From positions 80,316,204 through 80,380,203 of the forward strand of contig CM065299.1 in the NCBI GenBank assembly GCA_032871835.1: DNA of 64,000 nt. The letters are read 5' to 3'. The stretch comes from Dipteronia dyeriana. Taxonomy: Eukaryota; Streptophyta; Magnoliopsida; Sapindales; Sapindaceae. Below the pieces are notes generated by a model that was given only the letters and a program-made list of their open reading frames with translations, searched no databases and was not told the DNA's origin. Below, one piece after another: positions 56,110 to 64,000 of this stretch (position 1 is its first letter; every line of letters begins with the position of its first letter). The position numbers were made by a program, and so were the translations under genes.

Positions 56110-56660
56110 CCTTAGGTTAGGAGGAGCAGGTCATAAGGTTCGAGCGAGAGTAGGTTCTTTTCAGGTACAAAAAGAAAATCAACATTTGCCATTGACGGAA
56201 TTCGGAATTAGTGGGGTAGCTGCTAGGGGTTCTTAGTGAGAGGAAAGCAAAAAGAAAAGCAACTTGGACAAAAAGAGAAGGAACTTGGCAAAAAAAAAGG
56301 AGGAATATAATAGACATCCCTTTAGATGCTAGATCTAGGGATCAGTAGGCTGGCTTAATAGAAACTTACTTACTATATCCCCAGGGAATTCAGGGATGGT
56401 CCAGGCAGTTAGAAGGATTGGTTGGAGGATCAACACTCTCCTGCTTCTTCAGTGAAGGCATGTTCTTCTATCTGGACCCTAGAACAAGTTCTAAAGTGGG
56501 TTTTCCGCTTCAAACCTTGTTGTATCATCGATATTTCCAGTTGAGGACTGACAACGACTTGATTCTCTACTCCACTAGCGTGAGCGGGCGCGGAGAAGGA
56601 AAGGCCAAACACTTCGGCCTCCTGCTGTTAGTTCTCATCCCTTTGTATTTCAGTACACAT
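56110..56660 (+). other. Possible organelle (mitochondrial) DNA segment inside the MULE
   Basis: More GC-rich than its surroundings and without AT tracts. It includes GAGCGGGCGCGGAGAAGGAA followed by AGGCCAAACACTTCGGCC (56581-56618), whose translation (ERARRRKGQTLRP) resembles a segment of plant mitochondrial ccmFC. The preceding frame 56418-56720 (MFFYLDPRTSSKVGF...) is unrecognised. The match rests on memory of one short motif, so this is a tentative NUMT call. Confidence 0.35.
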
Positions 56661-57689
56661 GCATTTTCACATTTTCTCTGTTCGTGTTATGAATATGATA
56701 TATATATATATATAAGATACTAACAAATGAAACCATTAGAATTTTTCAAGTAATTGGTTATTTAACAAGTAATTTTTCTAATCTAAAGCATTTGCTTTCT
56801 AGTCTAGTAGGATAGAGAGTTTTTAGAAAGTTCAAAGCATTGTTGTATTGTCTCATTTATTAGTAGCTTTTGTACATTGACTTGGCTCAGGAATCAATAT
56901 AGGATATGAAGAATTTTATCGTATAGTTCAGTTTACATTGATTTGGCAGATTCTATGAGACATTTACATATTCCTTTTATGATTATTAAAGTTAGAAATA
57001 GTGAACCCATTTACTAGTTAATCATCACATCCTGTTTGGTTATGTTTTAGTTGAACTATAATGTTGTTTGCCCGGCTTTTAAAAGTCCATTCAAGTTTTC
57101 TTTTACCCAAATTAAAAGAATACTAAATTGATTGCTGTGATAAGTTGCCTTAGCTGTTGGAACAATATGTAAATCTACTAGCAACGTCATAGAACATTAT
57201 GCATTTAAAGGGAATGAATGAAGTTGCTTAATAGTGTGTTATTGACATATAGAATATAGTAGCTTCCAAGAGTGTGAAGTTTGATTACTTTTTTGTTGAT
57301 TAAAAATGTGCTAAGTTTGCCAATTGCCACCAACCCATCCATTGTAATGAAGATGTGCCATGTGTTGTGAACCCGTGGTTGATCAAACTGACTATGACTG
57401 TGAGAAATAATGCACAAGTCAATAATTTCACGTTTTTCACTTGTGAGACTGAGAGTAATAATGGGTCATGTCCTAGAAAGGCATTTATTTTGGAACTATG
57501 ACGATGATGAATTGATGATTGTCAGATTTTGCTTCTTACTAGTTACTACTAACAGCTCCACAGTCTTTGACTTGATATTTGAAGCAAATTTAGTAGATAT
57601 TGTTCATGGTCTGGATTTCCAGTTTGTGCCATAAAATGTTGTTGATTATCCAGAAGCAGGTATTGTTGATATTATTCATGATATTGTTG
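56661..57689. other. Non-coding interior of the MULE
   Basis: AT-rich. A frame at 57410-57634 (GHVLERHLFWNYDDDELM) has no domain I recognise and could be part of a captured exon. A (TA)n run lies at about 56699-56713. Confidence 0.35.
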
Positions 57690-58080
57690 ATTCAAGTTTG
57701 ACTTCAATTCAAAGGAAGCAGTCTCTAACCACGGCGGCGTGATGTAAGGTTGAAAACGACGACTGAAGGATAAAAGCTTGAAGTCGATGACGCAACGGAA
57801 GCTTGAACACGTCGTCAACTCCGTTTGGCTTCAAGAAAAAGAAGGTGAATGGTTGTTCAATTTTTGAATTTTTGTTTGTGAAGGTGAATTGTGGTTCTTC
57901 AATGTTTGATATTTTTTTTTTCTGTGGTGTTGTTTTGTGATATGTAAAATCCTATGTTCTTTGAAGCTTTCTGCTTCAATTTTTGTAGTTTGAAAAATAC
58001 TAATTTGAATTAGAACCCTATTTTTTTTATAGTTTGAAAAATCCCTAAATTGAACTAAAAATCCCTAAAAATCCGTTGTT
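57690..58080 (+). repeat. Direct repeat copy 2 inside the MULE
   Basis: Second copy of the 55545-56010 block, about 2.1 kb downstream (GAACACGTCGTCAACTCCGT at about 57803), followed by the captured exon region. Differences are frequent, so the duplication is not recent. Confidence 0.75.
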
Positions 58081-58202
58081 TTAAGAAGGTTTGAAGAACT
58101 AAAAGGCTTAAGGCAATTTGATATATGAATATAATGTGTAATCTTGTCGGTTCATATATTTACATGATTTAGTTTCTGGTTAATGAATAATTTTGTTTGT
58201 AG

Positions 58203-58356
58203 ATTGCTTTAAACAAGCCTTCTGGTCTGCAAGTTTTGCCTGGAGGGCTTTTCCAGCAGGGGACTATTTTGAAATAGCTTCAATGGTGGGAAACCAGCAG
58301 AAGTCTTCCCTATCAAGTCAAGGATCACATCCTGTTCCTGGGGAGAGGCATATCAG
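58203..58356 (+). pseudogene. Captured exon of an RluA-type RNA pseudouridine synthase
   Basis: Translation from 58203 gives IALNKPSGLQVLPGGLFQQ, the conserved start of the catalytic domain of plant RluA-family pseudouridine synthases (best fit by recall: the RNA pseudouridine synthase 5 type). It is followed by LQWW and, one frame over, KSSLSSQGSHPVPG. The segment is preceded by a splice-acceptor-like TTTGTTTGTAG and followed by a donor-like CAGGTTAGTC, so it looks like a complete exon with its intron borders. A TAG after TILK and a frame change make it non-functional. The catalytic Asp motif (HRLGRGTSG-like part) is distorted to LGRGISG. It lies inside MULE termini, which suggests transduplication. 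Confidence 0.75.
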
Positions 58357-58595
58357 GTTAGTCTTGTGATCGATGCCAAATAAGATGACCAATACTCTAT
58401 TTTATAGAGGTGCATCTATTTGCTTACTTGGACTCGTGGAAATGTATTAAGTGGATTTCTTTCATTTGTCTTACTTTATGAGTAAATGGTTTGTGTTTTT
58501 GCAATCTGATTGTTATGGTTGTGTGGTGTTTGGTGATGACAATGTTTGGGTCTTGTAGTGGTTATGTAGTTTGAAATTTTCAATTGCAGTGTGAA

Positions 58596-58737
58596 CTGTG
58601 TTTGAAATTCCTAACAACTTTTGGAATTCCTAATAGAGTTTGGAATCCCCAACTAAGTTTAAAATTCCTAACAACTTTTGGAATTCCTAATAGCGTATGG
58701 AATATCTAACTACGCTTGGAATTCTCAACTGCAGTAA
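58596..58737. repeat. Minisatellite 1 inside the MULE, 20-21-bp units
   Basis: About seven degenerate units of the form TTTGGAATTCCTAA(C/T)AACT, centred on GGAATTCC. Same unit type as at 60009-60195. Confidence 0.75.
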
Positions 58738-59594
58738 ACTAAATGCACTTTAAAATGCTTGTTTGTTTATTTGATTAGGAAGACATCAGTTATACATGTA
58801 ATGATTTTAATTTTTTTAATGGTTTTATTTTATAATTCAAGAAATATGAGAGAAGAGGTTGCTTTGTTACTAAAAGCTTCAGAACATTTCCCAACGAAGA
58901 TAAACAACACTAATTATTGATCTTATTTTTTTGATAGAAATTTTTGTTTAATTGGATTTACCAAAACAATATTGATTAGCAGTAAATGTATTCTTCTATA
59001 CATTTGTGAATTGATACATTATTTGTTTGTCTGCTGCCTGGAGATGGCTGCCAAAAACATGTCATTTATAACAGTGACATCTGCGAGTGCAGACTTGTTT
59101 CAATATAAATGATATGTATACCTTACATTAAGCAAGCATCACAACAATACAATTAAGTCATGGATACAACCAAATGTTTAAGTCATGTTTCATATCTCTA
59201 CAAATTCGTCCTATCAGTTTAATTCACGAATACAAGCAAATGTATCAAGCATCACAACCAAATGTTTAAGTCTTGTTTCATAATACTTCCTACCAAACAT
59301 CACAATCAACACAAGCAAATTACCAACCAAACAATAGTTAACGTTACACGACACTGTCAATAATTACACAATAGTTTACATTTCTCTTTCATTATGTTTT
59401 TCCTCTTTAAACACTCTCAAACTATCAACACTGTGTACTGGACTGTTGACTCGCCTTTTATTCCATCGGGGAGGGTATAGAGTATACACCTTATGTCTCC
59501 GATAGGGAGTTATAGGACTTCACAAAATTTCCATAAAACCTATTGATCTGTTCTTCGCACATGCCATGACTCATAAACACCTTATTTTTTATTT
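58738..59594. other. Non-coding interior of the MULE
   Basis: AT-rich DNA without recognised genes. 59140-59300 has loosely repeated AAGCATCACAACCAAATG phrases. Confidence 0.4.
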
Positions 59595-59935
59595 TCATTC
59601 CGTAGTGATACATAATGAGGTTCTTGTATTCGTAACAGAATTTTCACATAAGAATATTTGCACATCATCATCATTGAAAACTTCAAACGGTGCTAAAACT
59701 TCCGGTGAAATATAGATAAACTTCATTTTGAAGGAGCACTCGTTTGGATTGACATTAACAAGATGAGATACGATGTCATGTAATGATTCATACAAGGTTT
59801 CCCTTGAAACTGAAATAACTTTTGAATTTTCTTATTGATATTTGAACTTCTTACCACTTCTACTCCATTCACCGTCATATAAAACAACAAACCGAACGTT
59901 ATCAATGCAACCCACCCATCAAGTGAATAAGACAT
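59595..59935 (-). pseudogene. MULE transposase N-terminal remnant
   Basis: From 59935 leftwards: MSYSLDGWVALITFGLLFYM...GVEVVRSS, then, after a frame change near 59800, LYESLHDIVSHLVNVNPNEC, FIYISPEVLAPFEVFNDDDV and QIFLCEN. This ordering (a GGxW-less start, then an Ile-Tyr...LAP...NDDDV..FL block) is the N-terminal domain seen ahead of the zinc finger and MULE transposase domain in plant Mutator proteins. The catalytic DDE domain and SWIM zinc finger are absent. Sits about 950 bp from the right TIR in the orientation expected for an autonomous ancestor. Confidence 0.65.
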
Positions 59936-60008
59936 TAATGATTAAATTCCTAAACAATTATTTTAAATTCATGGTACACTGAATTTATATAAAAAAAATT
60001 CTAAATCC

Positions 60009-60195
60009 AAACAATGTTTGGAAATCTGGATGTCGTTGGGAATTCATAGCACTATTTGGAAGTCTCATCACCGTTAGGAAATCCAAACACTGTTTGGAAG
60101 TCCTAACGCTATTGTGAATTCCTATCAGCATTTAGAAGTCCTATCGCCGTTAAGAAATCATAACGCTGTTTGGAAGTCCTAACTCTGTTGAGAAA
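60009..60195. repeat. Minisatellite 2 inside the MULE, 20-bp units
   Basis: About nine units of the form TTTGGAAGTCCTAACGCTG with alternating GGAAGTCC / GAATTCC / GAAATC cores. Related to the array at 58596-58737. Confidence 0.75.
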
Positions 60196-60804
60196 ACAGT
60201 GTTGGACACATTTTCAAAAAAAAAAAATCTATTGCCTGGATTCACTACCACAATGGAAAATTAATCACAATAACATCAAATTCAAACAAGACCCATGCTT
60301 GCCCTATTACATTCATGTAAACTATTTTAACAATAAGAAACAACCCTAATGCACAAATCAAAGTAAATAAGAGATTTAAATAAGAAATAAACTTTACATT
60401 TATGTGTAAACTTAAATCCATCACAACAACACGAAATTCACACAAGACCCATACTCTATTATGTAAATGTAAACTATTTTCACACAAATAATACACATTC
60501 AAATAAATCGGAGATTGAAGATAAGAAAAGTTAAAAGAAAAAACTCACCTTAAAGCTTTTCATAATCCCTTGTGGTGGATGAATAATATTGAGTTGCTCA
60601 ATGGTGGAGAATGTAAATATTTACTACAAATTCAAAAAATAAAGGGAAAGAGAACAAAAGAAAAAAATATGGGGAGGAGAAAGAGAGTTTTGTGGTGGAG
60701 GGAGGTGAAAATGAGAGGAAAATAAGTGAATATAAGGTATAGCATGAGTATATAAAGTAGAAAGAAAAAAGTGAGTAAGTAAGGGTATAATAGTATTTTT
60801 ACAT
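60196..60804. other. Non-coding MULE interior before the right TIR
   Basis: AT-rich, purine-rich at 60640-60730 (AAAGAGAACAAAAG...GGAGGAGAAAGAG). On the minus strand this lies upstream of the transposase remnant and could hold its promoter. A minus frame at 60245-60502 has no known domain. Confidence 0.4.
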
Positions 60805-60891
60805 GAAAAATGAGTTAGTTTTACAAGTTTTATAATAAGAGGTTAGTTGTTAACTTGAGACTTCCAAAATGGTTAGTTTTCAATAAACCCC

Positions 60892-63070
60892 TAAACAAAT
60901 ATTAAAATTTAAAGTTTTGTGTACATTTAAAATTCATCTATAAACTTAAATTTAATATAATATAATATCTATATTTTAAAAATCTTAAATTCAAACATAA
61001 GATAAAATTACTAAAAGAGAAAAAGATTGAAGTTTTGTTTTTCCTTTCATATTTTTAATATTTAAAAAAATATCGAGTCAATCTGGGCGGGACGGGTAAG
61101 AGTGGTTTGACGCATACCTGATTTGAATCCCATTTTAAGTGCTTCAAACGGATCGGATCCTCGGCGGGTCGGGGATTTTTACCATTACTAATTCACTACT
61201 CGCCGGTCACCACACCGTATTAAACAAAGCAACGTCCAACAAATTTCCCTATGAATAAGATTGCTCTCATTTGATATTATTTCATCGCACAGCTTTTTAA
61301 CAAAAATGAAAATGGCCATCAAAATGTTTCTCTTAGAATTGCAACATGGGTTTTCCCTAGATGTACGTAGCTTGAGAACGAGAACAGCAATGTGTGAGCA
61401 AGGTGAGTATCTTGGGAAAACCTTGTTGCAATCTTACGAGAAAGGGTTGTTGTTCCAAGGGACGGGAAATCATTAAGATGAAGCTTCACAAAAAAACACA
61501 CATTTTATATATATTTAAAGAAGCTGTGCGTTTTTGTTTGTCAGGGGAGGATGTTATCGGCTTCTTTAAGATAAATAATTTTATTTTATTTTATTTTATT
61601 TTATTATATTCGTGTTTCTCTAATTCTTCCCAATTTCTTCATTTCATTTTATAATTTCTTGAACGAACTTTTAAATTTTCTGATGGGTTGTTCTCCATTC
61701 AAAACTTCCATACAAGGTATGTAAATTAGAAATCATCTTTCTCTATTTTTTTTCAAAAAATAAATTGATAGAAATCTGTGGATCTAATTTTTATGTGTTT
61801 TATAATTGATGTTGATCCATATTTTGTTGAGTTGATCTGTTTGAAGTTGAGGAGTCTTAGAAGAATTTTTTATTTGGTTGGATTGATAATGAATTATGGA
61901 AATATGGAAATTGCTTTCACATTGAAGTGTTCCTATTCTGTTCGTAATTAAGAGGTGTTTGTGTAGTATCAATGACTCGTGAGAGAATGCTATTATCACT
62001 ATATCATTGATTGTGCAACTTCACTTATTGAGTAAATTTTTCAAGGGATATATGCCGGCAAAAATTATGGCACAGTAATTGTATTCAACATTGCGAATAA
62101 CACCAATGGACGATTGCTATATCCTTCAAATATGTTCAGTTAGATAAGTGGTGTTGTAGAAGTTTGGACATGCATGTTTTCGTATATAATTCAGTAGAAA
62201 AATTCCTGCCATAAACAGGTCTTGTGTTCTTTTGCTAAATTTACTTTTGGCTATGGGTCATGCTACAATTCCATAAATTTCATGGTGAAGTTAATTGAAA
62301 TAACATATACATATATAAAACATCTCAAATGAAACCCAGTGGTCCAAAATCATAGAGGCAAAATAGTAGATAACGTTACATAAAAAAATCAATGCTGGAG
62401 AAACTTGTCGAACCGATTACAAGCTCTTCTTTAACCATTCCAATTTAGGCTGTGCAAACAATTGCACATGGAAGGGAAAAGAAAAAATCATATTGATAAG
62501 CATGTAAAAACAAAACGATCTAACGTTGAAATTAAAGAAATAAATACAGTTTTACCACATACTAAGTTACAATTTATGAAATAAAAATTGATAAAACCTT
62601 ATGTTTGATTATATGGTAACAACTAACAACTAATAATTACTTGAAAATTTCATTATCGGGTATCTTTTTCAATATTTACTACCAAACATGTTTTTAAATA
62701 AAAAAATATATAAAAATCAATTTCATTTTCAAATGGAAACGAGAAAATAGAAAACGTTACAGAAAATGCCTATCTCATTGATCGACAGTATTTGAAAGAA
62801 ACTTCCACCGAAATTTAAACTTTAACTTCCAATGCAAGCAAGAATGACCATCTCACACTTTTGTTAGTCGCAAAATTTTGGCTTCTATAATGTCTCATGG
62901 GTGGTTTACTCCTGTTATTATTATTTTGATATTCTGCTACAGAAAGCATAGTGGATTCCATTGGGCTATCTGTTCACAACAAGAAAATTTTCTAGAGTTT
63001 CACATGATGTGTTTCTGTCGTGCTGTGTTGGACACTTGGACTTGATTGTAATATTTGTTCTATATAAAAA
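60892..63070. other. Non-coding flank with small doubtful ORF
   Basis: 61085-61190 has GGGCGGGACGGGTAAGAG and GGCGGGTCGGGGATTTTTACC, perhaps a worn MITE. An ATG at 61306 opens a 56-codon frame (MKMAIKMFLLELQHGF...) to 61476 with no recognised domain; it could be a small gene but nothing supports it. (TTTTA)n microsatellite at 61579-61605. The rest (61700-63070) is AT-rich without features. Confidence 0.35.
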
Positions 63071-64000
63071 GAGTCTATAGTATTTTAATTATAGCTTACT
63101 TAATTTGTAGTAACTTTATATGTCTACAATGTCCATATTAGAACTTTAAATTACTTTTCGGGATTGATATAGTTATATAAAATCTATATAGGGTATTTCA
63201 CTTTTTAAATTTATTTACAACTATTAGCACAGTGAAAGGACATTTTTTTTTCTAACCGACAGTATAACAAGGGTAGAAGGGTCTTTATGGTTAGGGATTG
63301 TTTTGAAATTCTACATGTAATTTACCATCCCATTCACTGTTCAAAGACAGCACATGTCTTTGTTCTGTCATCTCTATGGATGACTCTTCAATTCTTTCAT
63401 TTATCAACTTCTTTGGTAGAAAAGAGATGGAGAGATTTCCTGGATATTCGCCTAGAAAACAAAAAGGTTGGTTGGTTTGATTTTGATTTTCTATCTTGAA
63501 AGCCATTTAATAAAATCGTAAATCAGCAGCAAGTGAAAACCAAACTACAGATAATAGCTCAAAGCCTCAAATGGATAATTAAACGGTACACAAAAAGATT
63601 CATCAAGAGTTCTCAATTATTAAAAATAAAAATAAGGGCAAAGTTCCAATTTTTTTAGAGAGTCTATAGTTTTTTTAATTATAGCTTAGTTAGTTTGTTG
63701 TAACTTTATAAATTACTTTCCAAATCTAATATCTATAAAGAATAGAGGGTATTTATTTACAACTATTAGTATGGTAAAAGGACATTTATATCCTTTGAGA
63801 ATTCTGATATGACGTGATTTTTTTTTAACGGACAGGATAACAAAGGTAGAAGGGTCTTTCACATTATACGGTAAGGGATCGTTTTGAAATTCTACCGTCA
63901 GATTTTCTTGTCAGTCTCTCTCATCAACTGTTCATTCTGTCATCTCTATCGATGGCACTTCAGTTCTTTAATTTATCAACTTCTTTGTTTCTTGTCTGTG
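63071..64000 (+). repeat. Direct repeat, two copies spaced 589 bp, running off the window
   Basis: GAGTCTATAGT...TTTTAATTATAGCTTA begins at 63071 and at 63660. The two copies stay collinear for about 340 bp (TTTATTTACAACTATTAG, AGGGTAGAAGGGTCTTT-like, GTTTTGAAATTCTAC, TTCTGTCATCTCTAT, TTTATCAACTTCTTTG). The second copy reaches the window edge. No coding sequence is recognised; the two ~70-codon frames at 63287-63506 are not supported. Confidence 0.75.

Larger units (their letters stand above)
54900..60891 (-). mobile_element. 6-kb Mutator-like element (Pack-MULE type)
   Basis: The left end GGGCTTTATTGAAAACTAAC (54900 on) and the right end read on the other strand, GGGGTTTATTGAAAACTAAC (from 60891 back), pair over about 95 bp (CAAGTTAACAACT, AAACTTGTAAAACTAACTCA). 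Flanks TATATAAAT (54891-54899) and TAAACAAAT (60892-60900) match 7/9, consistent with an aged 9-bp duplication. An antisense MULE transposase N-terminal remnant sits 950 bp inside the right end, which sets the element's orientation as minus. Interior cargo: organelle-like DNA, a host pseudouridine-synthase exon, direct repeats and minisatellites. A hAT MITE has hit the left subterminal region. Confidence 0.8.

Noticed and set aside
61306..61476. Small gene candidate (56 codons)
   Set aside because: No recognised domain, promoter or splice signal; kept only as a remark in the flank entry.

Overview
This 64-kb window is AT-rich nuclear DNA of a flowering plant, most likely a eudicot. The evidence is plant-type Ty1-copia, Ty3-gypsy (including a Tat-type chromosomal element), L1-like LINE, hAT, PIF/Harbinger and Mutator-like (MULE) elements. 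Several are delimited to the base by target-site duplications. I see no bacterial operon, CRISPR array, rRNA or tRNA gene, and no convincing intact host gene. The host-derived coding traces are a captured exon of an RluA-type RNA pseudouridine synthase inside a MULE and a broken Myb/SANT-like gene. The locus is a nest of mobile elements.

Layout. 1-1297: end of a copia-type LTR. 1298-4424: decayed retroelement DNA, with a short antisense ORF and TATA box resembling the start of a Tat antisense gene. 4425-10845: head-to-tail array of Ty3-gypsy fragments (RNase H plus integrase plus polyprotein tail), units about 2.3-2.4 kb, all sharing the same aberrant junction; the first full unit also has a triplicated integrase segment. 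12472-14018: PIF/Harbinger-like element (TAA duplication) filled with AT repeats. 14367-16111: MULE (9-bp duplication). 16805-29351: complete Tat-type gypsy element with two 882-bp LTRs and a GTATT duplication; gag, protease, RT, two RNase H regions and integrase are all decayed; a hAT MITE sits inside the integrase catalytic core; a 3' tandem-repeat zone and an intron-containing antisense gene follow. 30565-31444: solo LTR of the same family. 31720-34961: hAT element with a transposase remnant, itself hit by a MULE-like MITE and a hAT MITE.

37400-38420 (minus): Myb/SANT-like pseudogene. 39155-41371: 5' part of a copia element, cut at the integrase by a second, SIRE-like copia element (41372-51569) with LTRs of about 2.6 kb, a gag ORF, no pol, and a sense 3' ORF with a C-terminal coiled coil. 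That element's 3' LTR is truncated and abuts an antisense LINE that lacks its RT half (51570-54480), so a deletion junction lies at about 51569. 54582-54832: tRNA-derived SINE (minus) with 18-bp duplications. 54900-60891: 6-kb MULE with TIRs of about 100 bp, an antisense transposase N-terminal remnant, a captured pseudouridine-synthase exon, an organelle-like segment, internal direct repeats and two 20-bp minisatellites. 60892-64000: non-coding, ending in a 589-bp-spaced direct repeat that runs off the window.

The genes do not form a pathway. The useful content is the insertion order and the unusual accessory ORFs: the antisense gene of the Tat element, the sense 3' ORF of the SIRE-like element, and the captured exon in the MULE. 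Family assignments come from motif recognition by eye; element boundaries come from directly visible repeats.
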